A stretch of DNA of 64,000 nt from contig JAITYX010000003.1 of assembly GCA_021018815.1 (NCBI GenBank), positions 3,100,001 to 3,164,000 on the forward strand. The letters run 5' to 3'. Position numbers and translations under genes: made by a program. The DNA comes from Talinum fruticosum. Lineage: Eukaryota; Streptophyta; Magnoliopsida; Caryophyllales; Talinaceae. Positions within the stretch are counted from its first letter, which is position 1; each line of letters starts with the position of its first letter. The notes beneath the pieces are model-generated. The model was not told the DNA's origin. It worked only from the letters and a program-made list of their open reading frames with translations, and did no database searches. Below, piece by piece: positions 44,390 through 55,525 of the stretch.

Positions 44390-45400
44390 TTTTTTTTTTT
44401 AAGACGGTAGCAATATTAATTTATTGATTGTTAATTCGCACATACAACCGAAGTTATTTGGACGGGCATCCCTCACCCGGACTCGTTCGGACTTATCTTG
44501 GCCCAATCTAGCAAGGAAATGTGCAAGATTTGAGTGAATTCTCTTAATCAAGACCAGATTCAATTATTATTCTTTCATATTCGAAGCAACGTGCAAGATT
44601 GAGTCGGAAGAAAGATGCCTTTCCCTCCGCCACTTTTGCAGTCCATCCGGCCCGAACTCTCCTAGGCTGCTGCAATTAGCACTCCTCCGTGATGGTATCC
44701 GATAACTACCCCCATCCGTTTGAGTTTACTGATGCGTCAATATTGACTTTCACCCATGGAGATTGAGGGGTGTTCACATTGTTTTCACGGGGTCCCGGTT
44801 TTCCTTTGCTTTGTCACCCCATGCTCTCTTGACGAGTTATATAGCTTGACTAGATTCGCACATCTGTCCCATAAAATCTGGCTCAGTGTCTCCTTGCTCG
44901 GAACACGGCCTCATTGCGTTCAACCCAACTCACCCATAGGAAGAAGAGGGCTGGTTGCATCTCTTCACCTTGGAGTTTCTCCCACCAACTTTACAGACAC
45001 AACTTTGCCATCCGTTTCTCTATCAATTACCTGTAAAGCTTTTGGTAATTTTGATTGCCATATATGAGCAACCTTGGGGCATTTTTATTGTAGCATGAAC
45101 CACATCCTCTATTCTCAAATTGCAACTTGCGCAACAAGGCTAATCTGCAATATGTCGCTCGTGTAGAAGCTCCTAACGTTCCGGTGCACATTCGCCAAAT
45201 CATGTGCTTAACTTTTGGAGTGACGTCCATCGTCCACGAGTTTAGGAAGGAAGCTATCAAAGAGACTTATATCCAGTGACAAGCCCGGGTAGTAAGCCGA
45301 CTTAACCGTGAAGTCTCCATCGTTTGAGTAGCACCAAACTTGCATGTCCTGTGGTTTCCTATGGCTTATAGGAATAGCAAAGATTAGGTCCCGGTCTCAC
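44390..45400 (-). mobile_element. 5'-truncated LINE fragment
   Basis: On the minus strand it ends in an A tract (T run at 44390-44400) and carries MDVTPKVKHMIWRMCTGTL (about 45224-45168), the zinc-binding RT-associated domain of plant L1 elements. Inserted in CACTA subterminal DNA. The 5' end is set where CACTA-like sequence resumes. I see no clear target duplication. Confidence 0.65.
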
Positions 45401-45630
45401 TAAATTATTTTATGGTGACAAAAATAGTCATAAAATTTTAAAATTTTGATTTTGTGACTGATTTTGAAATTGTTACAAAATTTGGCACAAAATGTGACTA
45501 AATTTCTCATTACTAATAATTTGATCATAAATTCTTACCATTTATCAATTGTCACAAAAGTAGTCACAAATTGTGATTGTTTTTATTCGGTCACAAAATT
45601 GCGCTCACAAAATTAAGTATTTCTTGTAGT

Positions 45631-46067
45631 CCGTATCGTAAAAAACTAAAATTATCGGTCTCAAAATCTCCAAATTCGGATTGTAAGCTATGTTAGAAAC
45701 CGAAACCTTTTTCTTGAAAAGAAAAAAAAAGGTAAAAAATCAAGTAACCCTCAATGGCTGTAAATCACCAATCAAAACTTGAATTCTTCTTTTTGCTCCC
45801 ATGATCTGCAAAACAAGGAAGAAAATATATGTTAGAATTTTCTTTTTTTTAAAAATTTATTTGATAAAATACATATCTGAAACTCAAAAAAAAAAAAAAA
45901 TAGAACTAGAGGGAGGGGAAGAGAAATGAGAGTGACAAAAGTTCCATATGTAAATAAAGAATAAAAAATATAATTGTTTTGCTCCCATGTTCGGAGCTCT
46001 CTACCCTCCGAGGGTTTTCTCCAAATTTCATATATCTCTCTCTTTTTTTAATTGTTTTGCTTTTCAA
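45631..46067. other. Non-coding gap before element C
   Basis: AT-rich, with several A and T runs. No gene. Confidence 0.4.
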
Positions 46068-46264
46068 TGTTAAAGTTGTAAAGTAAATATTCTTGATCCT
46101 GTAATATTTCTTCTACTATTTAGGGAGTCTATATTCTCGGTAGGTGTATTCTAGAATTATTTAGTTGCCTTACTTTCGGGGTTACACACTTGTATATATA
46201 AGTTGTCATTATCAATCATAAGTAATACAATTCTTATCATCATCTTAAACTTATTGAGTTAACA
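46068..46264 (+). repeat. 5' LTR of element C
   Basis: TGTTAAAG...GAGTTAACA, 197 bp. The last 100 bases match 57812-57914 closely (GGGTTACACA, TATCAATCATAAGTAATACA, TTATTGAGTTAACA). Confidence 0.88.
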
Positions 46265-46280
46265 TGATATCGGAGCTACG
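46265..46280 (+). other. Primer binding site of element C
   Basis: TGATATCGGAGCTACG directly after the LTR, a mutated Met-tRNA primer site (TGGTATCAGAGC). Confidence 0.75.
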
Positions 46281-46715
46281 TTAATTTCTTTTTATACTCT
46301 ACACGCTTTAAGGTTCCAAAGCTGTTCCGAAGCCGAGAAGACCCAATTTTCTCTCCTCCCGTGAGTTCTCTCTATTGATTCTCCATCCACATCCACTATC
46401 AAATCTGCCAAACTTACATGCATTATATTAGTTTGGCACTGGTTAGATTAATCCTTGAAGACAAAGGTGAATTCTCTATCCCGGGTTTCAATTAATTTGC
46501 GGAGCTTTTCTTGGTTTCTCTTCACTTCATTCTTCGATTGTGTAATCCCACTTGTGGATTTGTTTGCCACTCAGCTTGAATTACCATATTTGGTTCATTT
46601 CAATTACCTTTTCCTTCGTTTTGTCCTCCGTTCATTGTGAAATTCCACTCGGTGAAAGTCCAGGTGTGATCTTCTTCAAATTAATTGTGTTTACACAAAA
46701 TTTGTTGTTGCTTGA

Positions 46716-46980
46716 ATGGAGAAATTAGAAGTTGTCCAACCTATCAAAACCATCATGGATGGTTCAAATTATGTGATATGGTCCCAAGAGATGTCTAGCT
46801 ATCTTAAGGGGCGTCAACTTTAGCGTTATGTCACTTGGTGAAATTTCCAAGCCAACTAAGCAAACGGATGAAGATGAGAGCAAATTCTTTGAACGATTAG
46901 AGGAATGGGATACTAAGAATCATCAAATTTTGACATGGATTCGGAATACCACTATTACTGTCTATTAAATTGCAATTTGG
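46716..46980 (+). pseudogene. Element C gag, N-terminal part
   Basis: ATG at 46716: MEKLEVVQPIKTIMDGSNYV then IWSQEMSSYLKGRQL, the standard copia gag opening, then a TAG where Trp is expected. Shifted frames continue (SKPTKQTDEDESKFFERLEE, WIRNTTITVY). Broken at 46982 by element D; the partner part resumes at 55526. About 15 codons are lost at the junction. Confidence 0.85.
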
Positions 46981-46982
46981 TC

Positions 46983-47447
46983 TGTTGGCCAAGGCCATGA
47001 ACGACCACTTTGGCCCATTAATTCCAATTAACATAACCGCTAATTGTGTGATTAATGTGCCCGAGATATGAAGGGATTTGTTTCCTACTTAAATCCAGCT
47101 ACAGGTGAAACAGAGAGATATGGGAAAAAGACACACACTTGCATCCGTTGCATCTCTAATACTTTTCCTAGAAATCCTCGACTCTTCCTCACGGTTAGAC
47201 TCACCATCACTTGGGTCTTTGGGTTTGCGTCGTGACTGGTTTTCGGCGACTCTAGTAGCCGTCGGTTATATTATTTCGGGCAATATTGATGAATACGGTT
47301 TTCGGAATACAACAAGACTAGTGTGTTCGTGACTCGGGATTTGCACTCATCGGTACGTTAATTGGCACGGGAATTCTTATGGGCTATCGAACGGCAATCG
47401 ATCCAATTGCTTCCGCATTACTAAGGTTAGTCCTTAAATTTCCTACG
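46983..47447 (+). repeat. 5' LTR of element D
   Basis: Starts TGTTGGCC; the end is placed just before the primer-like site at 47451. About 400 bases match 55135-55525 with scattered substitutions and small indels. The open frames inside are LTR sequence, not genes. Confidence 0.8.
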
Positions 47448-47450
47448 AGT

Positions 47451-47466
47451 GGTATCAAAACATAGG
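47451..47466 (+). other. Primer binding site of element D
   Basis: TGGTATCAAAACATAG, whose first seven bases match the Met-tRNA primer site. Confidence 0.55.
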
Positions 47467-48515
47467 ATTGTTTGTTCCTAGCCCCATTTAGGTTTAGCTT
47501 CGATTAGTTTAAGCAAACTTTTTATTCCCGCTTGATTTGTTTAGTACTAATCTAATTTTAATTCTCGTTTAATTCGGATTATGTGTCCGTGTTAACCTCC
47601 ATGCCTTGACCCTCCGTAATTAACGAACCATCGCCTCGTGGCGCCCCTCCCTCTCGACGGCCATAGCATAAACGGCCTATCGCCCGACCAATCGCCTCGG
47701 TGGCGACAACGACGACCACGAGCATGGCCTTCAGTGGACCAACGCCAACACCAACCCGAATTGGCCTCAATGACCCAAAATCCAAATTAAAAAAAAAAAG
47801 GGAGTCGAAGTTAAATAATCGAACTAACCCATCAAATAGCCGGAGAGAGGGGTGGGGTGTACCTACACCCGCCACCGTCGAAGATCGGTTCTTCCTCTCA
47901 TCTTACTTCTCCAATGTCGATCTACAACCACCGAGTCATTTTTCCGCAAAAACAAACCCGGCGGTGGCGCGTGTGGGTCACGCGCCACCACGCTGTCGCT
48001 TCCACCATTGGAGACTAGTGCTAATCGGTTGCTTGGCGGCCGATCTACACGGTGGCGGTGGTAGTGGTATTTTCGTCGAAAAAGGTGGAACGAGGCTTAT
48101 GGGTCTCGGTTTTTGTTCGGCGGAGAAAGGCGGGGATTAGCATCACTTGGGTAATTTTTTGGGTCGCCGAAAAACGAAAAGTGAGGCCATGGCTTTGCTT
48201 GGTGTCGCCGGAAATCAAGGAGTCGGGCCGAGGCTTTTCTCTCGTAGCCATGGCTACTCACGGAGGTTAAGAAGAGAGGGAGAGAGGATAGAGAGACCGA
48301 GAGGGAGAGAGGACAAAGAGGCTGGAACCGAATGAGTAATTAAAAGGGGAGGGAGGACAAGAATAGGTTTTCATGGGAAATAAGAAGTGTGTGTTTTTAA
48401 TTTTTCCTGCATGCTGTCTTTTTTTTTTTTTGTTCTTGTTTTGTGTTCCCGAGGGCATGCTTCCTCTGTTTTTGAGGATTCCCGAGATTGGATGCATCTG
48501 TTTTTTCTTTGGTCC
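47467..48515 (+). other. GC-rich leader of element D
   Basis: Relatively GC-rich between about 47580 and 48260, with overlapping short open frames on both strands that I cannot assign to a family. GA-rich at 48265-48330, T-rich at 48418-48431. Ends at the MULE target site. Confidence 0.4.
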
Positions 48516-48525
48516 ATTTTATTTA
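48516..48525 (+). repeat. Left 10-bp target-site duplication of the Pack-MULE
   Basis: ATTTTATTTA, identical to 50298-50307. Confidence 0.93.
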
Positions 48526-48753
48526 GGATTATTAGCATCCATATCCCTCGTACTATGTTGCAATCATTTTTCTACCCATGTCGTATTGAAAATTATTTTC
48601 ATACCCCCGACCTTACTCGACATATTAGAGTTGTAGGTAAAATTGGGATTTTAAGTTGACCAGGAGACGTAAAAAGACTAAAATGCCCTCTACACTCTTC
48701 CTCCTCTGTTCCTCCCTCTTTCTTACTTTCTTCTCTGCTTCATCATCAACAAC
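48526..48753 (+). repeat. Left terminal inverted repeat of the Pack-MULE
   Basis: Runs from GGATTATTAGCATCC to CATCATCAACAACC and pairs with 50297-50077 with a modest number of mismatches. Confidence 0.9.
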
Positions 48754-49215
48754 CAAGCAGTGAGAAACGAGAGGGCTTGGGTTGCGGAGCTTGGTGGAGT
48801 CAAATGAGTGAGAAACCAAGCGAGTAAGAAAACCGGTTGCCCAAATCGGGTGATAAGTTCGCCAACCGGGCGGGGAGGGAGAGAGCACCTCGCCCGAACC
48901 CGGCAACCCCAATTGGCTCTCCTAAAGCGAGTGGGCACAACCAAAGGTGAAATTTCTCGGAATTAAGGGCTTGTTTGAGGTCGAGGGCATCATCGGATTG
49001 TCTCTGTGAAGCTGGGCAATGAAGCTTCCATCGCCATAAGCGTAGTAGAATGAAGGGCACGCGAAGTTCGCGCAATCGGAGGTCTCGATGTCCTCAAGCG
49101 GGCACTTGGCCATGGCGCAGAGGTCGGAGGAGGAAAGAGAAGAGTGAGCGGTGGAGCATGCTCTCGACTTGCATGGGAGGAGAGAGGTTTTCGAGATATA
49201 CTATACACCACATAG
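48754..49215 (-). pseudogene. Captured fragment of an A1-family aspartyl protease gene
   Basis: Across two or three frames the minus strand reads SSDLCAMAKCPLEDIETSDC, then FYYAYGDGSFIAQLHRD (about 49110-48990), then FTFGCAHSALGEPIGVAGFG and LSLPARLANLSPDLGNRFSY, then VSHSFDSTKLRNPSPL. This is the middle of a plant nepenthesin-like aspartyl protease, closest in my memory to the Arabidopsis At4g16563 type. The YGDG flap motif is included; neither catalytic DTG/DSG motif is. The piece ends where the left TIR begins. Frameshifts show it is no longer translatable. Confidence 0.85.
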
Positions 49216-49512
49216 CAGCCATCACATCAGATTGAACAAGAAACTTTGGGCCTATCGGAAGAATTCAAACATTAGAAGCCTAATCCATCATAAATAGAAA
49301 ACCCAACACAAATTGGCCTCCAAATGTCACCGAGTCACCAATAAACCGACTATGGCATCGTATAAGTAGCTCCAAATGCCTTAAAAACATCAACTTTGAT
49401 TCATATTCTTGCTTTGATTTTTCCTAGAATTCGCCCTTCTGAAAGAGGGAACTCAGGAAAAGTTTGTAGTTGGTGAACTTGTAAATTGTAAGTGGGTTTA
49501 CTAAAGGGAGCA
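49216..49512. other. Non-coding filler between the captured fragments
   Basis: No protein similarity. The last 100 bases may be the 5' UTR of the second captured gene. The join between the two donor loci lies somewhere here. Confidence 0.5.
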
Positions 49513-50055
49513 ATGGGAAAGAGCCGGCCAAGGCGTCAGAATTTCTCTCCCCGCCGGCCAAATGATGATGATAACGGGACAGTAAATCCTGTCAATGAAC
49601 ATCACAGGGAACAATTTCCCCATGATCACCATGTAAATGATGGTGAAGACGATCAAGGGCGGCAATCCCATATCCCCTCAAGCTCCAATTTAAAGTCTTT
49701 TAATAGGGTAAGACCCAAGGGGGCATCGAGAAATCAGGGTGCCCATGTCGGCAAACTTGTTTTTGTGCCGAAATCCGAGGTGGGTGGGTCGAGTTTTTAG
49801 GAGAGAGAAGGTGGGCAGACGGTGGATGAGAGAGAAATTGATGGGGCAGAGAGGAATGATGTAGCTGAAAAGGAAGAGGCTAGTGGAGGGAATGTAAATG
49901 TTGAGGGGTGCGAATTGAGTGAGGAGTGCGCAGATGATATGGTCATGAGATTGAAGGGGTTGCATTTGGGGATTGAAGAAGTTGAATTGTCTGAGGAACA
50001 GATGAGAATTAATGATCAAGCCCAGGAGGATGAGGTAATGATGATTAAAATTTGA
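49513..50055 (+). pseudogene. Captured N-terminal fragment, probably of an RWD/RING ubiquitin-ligase gene
   Basis: ATG at 49513 (MGKSRPRRQNFSPRRPNDDD) with a basic, then acidic/His-rich N-terminus. A single in-frame TAG lies at 49798-49800; the same frame then runs to 50055. It ends VMRLKGLHLGIEEVELSEEQ and MRINDQAQEDEVMMIKI. The LSEEQxxINDQxQEDE stretch is what I recall directly before the RWD domain of plant RNF14-like RING E3 ligases. The donor sequence stops just there, at the right TIR, so no RWD or RING domain is present. The family call is tentative. Confidence 0.55.
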
Positions 50056-50076
50056 GTGTTAAATGACCTTGTCATA

Positions 50077-50297
50077 GTTGTTGATGATGAAGCAGAGAAG
50101 AAAGTAATAAGAAACAGAGAAGGAAGAGTGTAGAGGGCATTTTAGTCTTTTCACGTCTCCGATCAACTTAAAATTCCAACTCTACCTACAACTCTAATAT
50201 GTCGAGTAAGGTCGGGGGTATGAAAATAATTTTCAATACGACATGGGCGAGAAAAATGATTGCAGCATAGTACGAGGGATACGGATGTTAATAATCC
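50077..50297 (-). repeat. Right terminal inverted repeat of the Pack-MULE
   Basis: Inverted copy of 48526-48753. Confidence 0.9.
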
Positions 50298-50307
50298 ATT
50301 TTATTTA
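50298..50307 (+). repeat. Right 10-bp target-site duplication of the Pack-MULE
   Basis: ATTTTATTTA, matching 48516-48525. Confidence 0.93.
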
Positions 50308-50572
50308 TTCAATTAGCATGTTGATTATATTTAATACGTTTAGTACGTATTTTTATTTTTTATTTTGTATAAATTTAAATTAATGTTAATCTGATTTTAT
50401 AATTTGTGTAAGTTATTTTAATAAGTTAATTTTTCAGTTAATATGAATCTGTTTCATATTATATATGTAAATTATATAATTGTGTTTGATGTAATTATTT
50501 TGTTTTTGGCATGATTTTTTGTTTAATATATGTAATTTCGTATTACATACTTTAAAGTGGCAATTAGCATGT

Positions 50573-50603
<31 letters not shown>

Positions 50604-51965
50604 GTTTAATATAGTGTTATGTAAATTAGTATTATATAAAGCAATAGTTTTGCTTCACATGCTAATATATATATATGAATTCGTTTCATTAAGTCATGTT
50701 AATTATAAAATTAGTTTTTATACAATATGAGTTAAGTGATATTATCTATAATTTAATTTTTAGAACTAATGTGAATATGTTTCATGTGAATTAATAATAT
50801 CACGTTCACAATTCTCTTTATGTAAATTAGTTTTACATCTTAACCACCTTTGTGGTGTGTAAAGTTCAATGTTAATTTGTTTAATGTTAAAATCCATATG
50901 AATAAGTTTCATATGAATTTATAATATAAGCACAAATTTGTTTTGTAAAAGTTATATTTAAATGAGTTCTTCAAATTAATTTTATGCATCTTTGTGGTGT
51001 ATAAAATATTTGGCTAGATGACATTGAATATAATGTAAATTTGTTTTATGTAATATTCACTTTAAAAAACTGATATTATATGAATTTATTTTATATAATA
51101 CCGAATTATATAAATTTGTTTTGGCACATAGTTTTGTTAAATTAGTTTTACCTGATCTACATTTGTATGATATGTTTATACATATATTAGATAAATATTA
51201 TAAATATGTTTTATATAAATATATATTTTCATAAAGAAAATTCGTTTTATCTTAATTAAGTAATTTAGTATTACTCAATCTTGATGTAGATATGTTCACA
51301 TCAAGTTTATTGACAAATATGTATATGTATAAATTGGTTTTATATAATATAAATTTATTTCACATCGGTTGATTAAAATTATATAAATTAGTTTTATGTA
51401 ATGGAGTGTAATTTTGCTTTACATGACAACTTACATAAATTAGTTTTATGTAATGTTATATACTTTCTGTACTATATAACGTCAATTGATGTAATTTATA
51501 CATTTTGATCTTATATAACACTATGTGATTTTGTTTCACATAAAGTCAATTACCTAATTATGTTTATAAATATGTTTTGTATAATAATAGGTGAATTCGT
51601 TATTTACCTAAAGACAAATTGAACAAATTTATTTTAATTTTTTGCCATATTATGTAAATTTGTTTTACATAATTCCGAGTGATAATGTAAATTAGTTTTA
51701 CATGAGAACTAATGATTATATTAATTTGTTTAGTATATAATTATGTGAAGTTGTTTTACATAAGATTTCTAATATCTTTGTGATACGTTAAATCATTGTT
51801 AAATGTGTTTTATAAGAGAAATGTAATTAAATTATAAAGTTCCTAATTTATGTTATATGTGATGATTAAGAGCCTAGCGAAATTTTCGAACATGTAATAT
51901 GAATGGAGTTTTAAATAGTTTAATTATATGAATGTGCCTAATGTCCTTCTTTTATAATTGTAGAC
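50308..51965 (+). repeat. AT-rich leader of element D with degenerate short repeats
   Basis: About 1.65 kb of very AT-rich DNA in which words like AAATTxGTTTTAyATAA and TTATGTAAATTAGTTTTA recur dozens of times at irregular spacing. A (TA) run lies at 50579-50602. No ORF. It precedes the gag-like ATG at 51966. Confidence 0.7.
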
Positions 51966-52400
51966 ATGGCAACAAATGACATTATCGGTGGTATGTCCGC
52001 TAGTGAGATACTCGATGGTACTAATTACAACATATGGTATATAGACTTGCGATTTCTTCTAAGTGAGCATAAGGTTTTGGAAACCTTAACGACTCTATTA
52101 GTAAACCTATAAATACCACCGATGAGTAGTATCAATTGGATATGCCTGGAGCAAAAAGGATTGTAAGGCGCAACAAATTATGTTGCATAACATGAATAAC
52201 GATCTAATTGGAGAGTTTGAATACTTGTCTCACTTGCTAAGGACATATGGGACAGACTTAAAATTAGATTTGATATGATTTCTACATCAAGATTATGTAT
52301 CTTGAATATGAAGTGGATGCAATATCAAATGGATTCCAGTAATAGCATAACTAAGCACGTACTCGAATAACTAGGCTACAAATATGAAAACTTGGTCTAA
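51966..52400 (+). pseudogene. Element D gag remnant
   Basis: ATG at 51966: MATNDIIGGMSASEILDGTN then YNIWYIDLRFLLSEHKVLET, a copia-type gag opening (LDGxNYxxW). It soon shifts frame; ISTSRLCILNMKWMQYQMD is readable at about 52278-52335, matching the usual gag middle. Many stops follow. Confidence 0.65.
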
Positions 52401-55134
52401 TAGCTATCTAGGTGATAGCACGACCGGTATTGACAAACTAGAAATGTCGGTTTTTTTAGATAAGTTCCTAAATATTGGGGATTTTTGAAAAAAGTATCTA
52501 AAATTGTATGAGTTACAATAAAGATATACCACTATCTCTCGGTGAGTGGGAGAATTTGTGTGTTCACCAAGGCACCGAGGATAGTATAATTTTCTCCATA
52601 TGAATGCAATTGAAAAAAAGTCATACTTTTCTAAATTGTGAGAGAATCATTCAACTTGAGAATAAGTTTTGTTCTTAATCTCTAACTCTTAATGTGAAGT
52701 TCGTCTACATACTAAGGATCCCACACATCCAAGGGATAGTGGGAGTGATTCTCTACCTACTTTGCTACATGGTGAAATTTTTGCCCGATTAGGAGAATTA
52801 TCTTGAGAATAAGTTTTGTTCTTAGTCTCTAACTCCTAATGTGAAGTTAGTCTACACATTAAATATCTCACATACCTCGGGGATAGAGGAGTGATTCTCT
52901 AAAGAGAAAAGGGAAGGAATCCTCTATCACATTAGACAAATATGTAATTTTTTCCTTAACCTTTTGTAGAAGTTAGTGGTTCACCAAGTTACAAAAAGTG
53001 GAGATATACTTTAAGGGGTAAAATGAACTCATATCCAAAGAATGGTTTTTCCTTTGAGAATTGACTTCTTTGTCATCCAATATAAATTATTTGGAGAACA
53101 AGTGTGTTTTTCAAGATAAACATTGGACAAATGGATTAATTGATAAGTTCGTGGTCCAAATAGCGGTGAACATTTAGATTGTTATACCCACATTTATAAA
53201 CTACTTCTCGCCATAATTGCCCATTTGGACTATAAGGTTAGTCCAAATGAACATTTAGATTGTCTTACCCACATTTATATGGATCTAATTATTGTTTTTG
53301 TACAATAAAGTCAAGAGGACGAACGTGTCATCTTGCGATATTCATATAATGTCTTGAACAATCTTCCAAATCATTGTATAATCGAATACTATGATTGTTT
53401 GTGTGTCAAGAACAATAAGAGAGATTATGTTTCTCAATTCTTTTGTATGACACATTGTTGGCCGAAAACATCTCGAGTTGTCTAGAAGCCACTAAGTAGT
53501 GGTTGTTTCCATTTGTGATGTGGAAGACACAAATCAAAGGTTGGTTTGCCCTACTCATGGGGACTACTCTATCATCCTAAGAAGATCCTGGGATACTGCT
53601 ATGTTTGTGGATATTCAGGAATTCTAAGAACGTTATCTAGTACGTTACTCCAAATCCATCGACACTCCGATTAATTAAAGTCTAAACTCAAGCCTCGATC
53701 AAATACCTTAGAAAGAGGAGCAGATTATCTATGATGGTGCGTAGAAATCTTAAATGTTTAGCATGCTATGTACATTGCTTAAAATTTTAATTGTTGTTGT
53801 TTTATGCTCTTTTTGTAAGACGTTACGACAATAATATTTCTTTCTACTTGTTGGCAACCAGTTGAGAGAATTTATGGCATTAACTTCGTGGCATGAGTAA
53901 CCAAAATCATTTACGGTTAACAATGAGATGATACTCGATCATTTACTATAGGTGCGACCTAGACAAGTCTACATGGTCAACCTCGGAAAATGTCTTTCAT
54001 CTTTAGTGGATGAACTATGTCGAATATAGTCGGAAGCATGATTGCGTAAGCAAAATTTGTTGCTTAATGTTTTTTAAAAATTCAGGGAACAAGTTTTATC
54101 TTGTGGATAAATCTTGTTTTTGTGATGGACATGTTAGTTTTGTATAAAGTGTATATGAAAAAGATCGTGTTTCTTTTTTCATATACTTACACATTAGTGA
54201 CTTCATTATTAGGCATGATAAAATGTCACTAGGCTTATGATTGACCCTGTCACACTGGTAATCGCCCTAACGCTTGAGTAGCGGGTAAGATGAGACCGAA
54301 CAATGTTAACACTAGGTGTGTGTAACGTTGTCATATCTTCATACTTGTGTTGTATGAATGATAAGTAATTGTTTTCTTATAGTCGCCTTAGTAAGTCTAA
54401 GATGAGACTTTATAGAGTTGAAATATGAAATACCCCGATTTCATGTTAAAGCCTTAAAACTCGAATCGTGAGTGTCAAGATTGACATTAGGTATGTTAAT
54501 CTAGTGGCTCAAGTTAGTTTTTCGTTAAACTAGACTAATGATTCGCATGACATAGAAGAGTGACATGCTCAACTTAGTAGGAGCTATGCCGTGACACACA
54601 CTTCATACTATGTGTGTTTTGTTGACCTTTAAAGGAGTGACAAACGGATCCCTTCCTTGTCATTGTGTGATCCCGAAACATTATTATTTCAAAACGCAAT
54701 TCCCTTTGACTTAGGACTATGATGTAAAATCTAAGTTAGATGTTGCTACTTTAATGTACACTCCAAGAGCTATAGAAATATACAGCTCAACAGAATACAT
54801 TAGGAAAGCAATCTTACCGAGATGTAACATCATGAGTGGCTAAGGAAAATCATTCCATATTCACCATATCAGCTCGGGCGATTATATTCGAGAATATAAT
54901 CATATGATATATTAGGAGGCATAAAGGGATAATATATGCCACATGTGATGTTTTTGGATAGGCGGTGACTTAATGATCGATTGTCCTTATGAAAGTGTTA
55001 TGTTAGATAGGCGGTGACTTAATATGACACTACTCGGTTATTTCTTGGTCGCACGATTCATTCCCGGTATGAAACGTAAGGAAGATGTGCAGGATTATAG
55101 AGGTATGTAAAGGCTTACGTGGCCGAGTGGGAGC
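52401..55134 (+). other. Decayed interior and 3' region of element D
   Basis: About 2.7 kb without recognisable protease, integrase or RT. Several internal near-duplicates exist, for example GAGAATAAGTTTTGTTCTTA at about 52659 and 52808, and GGATAGGCGGTGACTTAAT at about 54956 and 55005. The stretch ends in the purine tract before the 3' LTR. Confidence 0.45.
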
Positions 55135-55525
55135 TGTTGGCCAAGGTCATGAACGACCACTTTGGCCCATTAATTCCAATTAACATAACCGCTGATTGCG
55201 TGATTAATGTACCCGGATATGAAGGGATTTGTTTCATACTTAAATCCGGCTACGGTGAAATAGAGAGATATGGGAAAAAGACACACACTTGCACCCGTCG
55301 CATCTCTAATACTTTCCCTAGAAATCCTCGACTCTTCCTCACAGTTAGACTCACCATCACTTTGGGTCTTTGGGTTCGCGTCATGCATCGTTTTCCGGCG
55401 ACTCTAGTAGCCGCCGGTTATATTATTCGGGCAATATTGGTGAATACGGTTTTCAGAATACAACAAGACTGGTGTGTTTGTGACTCGGGATTTGCACTCA
55501 TCGGCTATTAATCGGCACGGGAATT
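55135..55525 (+). repeat. 3' LTR of element D, end truncated
   Basis: Starts TGTTGGCCAAGG and matches 46983 onward to GGCACGGGAATT, then returns straight to element C gag. Roughly 50 bases present at the end of the 5' LTR are missing. Confidence 0.82.

Larger units (their letters stand above)
43601..45630 (-). mobile_element. CACTA-type transposon terminal segment 2
   Basis: The right end on the minus strand reads ACTACAAGAAATACTTAATT. Inside, TTTTGTGAC / GTCACAAAAT-like subterminal words repeat many times (44220-44390 and 45400-45610). The GA-rich, GC-richer block 43790-44200 opens a 97-codon minus-strand frame ending at a good splice donor (GCCG|GTAAG at about 43930), as a 5' exon would. 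A LINE fragment (44390-45400) is inserted in the subterminal DNA. No left terminus found. Confidence 0.6.
48526..50297. mobile_element. Pack-MULE (Mutator-like, long TIRs) carrying two host gene fragments
   Basis: 1772 bp. Left TIR 48526-48753 and right TIR 50077-50297 are inverted copies of about 225 bp (outer ends GGATTATTAGCATCC and GGATTATTAACATCC). A perfect 10-bp direct repeat ATTTTATTTA flanks it; 9-11 bp is typical of Mutator-like elements. There is no transposase. The interior has an aspartyl protease fragment on the minus strand and a second gene fragment on the plus strand, the definition of a Pack-MULE. Confidence 0.93.
46983..55525 (+). mobile_element. Element D: LTR retrotransposon nested in element C gag
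   Basis: Direct repeats 46983-47447 and 55135-55525 start TGTTGGCCAAGG. A TGGTATCAAAACATAG primer-like site follows the left one, and a purine tract (GGCCGAGTGGGAGC) precedes the right one. Inside: a GC-rich leader, a nested Pack-MULE, a long AT-rich tract, a copia-type gag remnant and about 2.7 kb of decayed sequence without protease, IN or RT motifs. It is probably a degenerate or non-autonomous copia element. The 3' LTR lacks about 50 terminal bases, and no target duplication is visible. Confidence 0.78.

Noticed and set aside
47105..47332. Frames in the direct repeats at 47105 and 55119
   Set aside because: They belong to the LTRs of element D; the two copies are not conserved as protein (indels shift the frame).
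47579..48335. Overlapping plus and minus frames in the GC-rich leader of element D
   Set aside because: GC-rich composition opens several frames at once; none shows a domain or a coherent start and length.
48754..49215. A host aspartyl protease gene
   Set aside because: Only the middle of the protein is present, it is frameshifted, and it lies strictly within Mutator-type TIRs, so it is a captured fragment.
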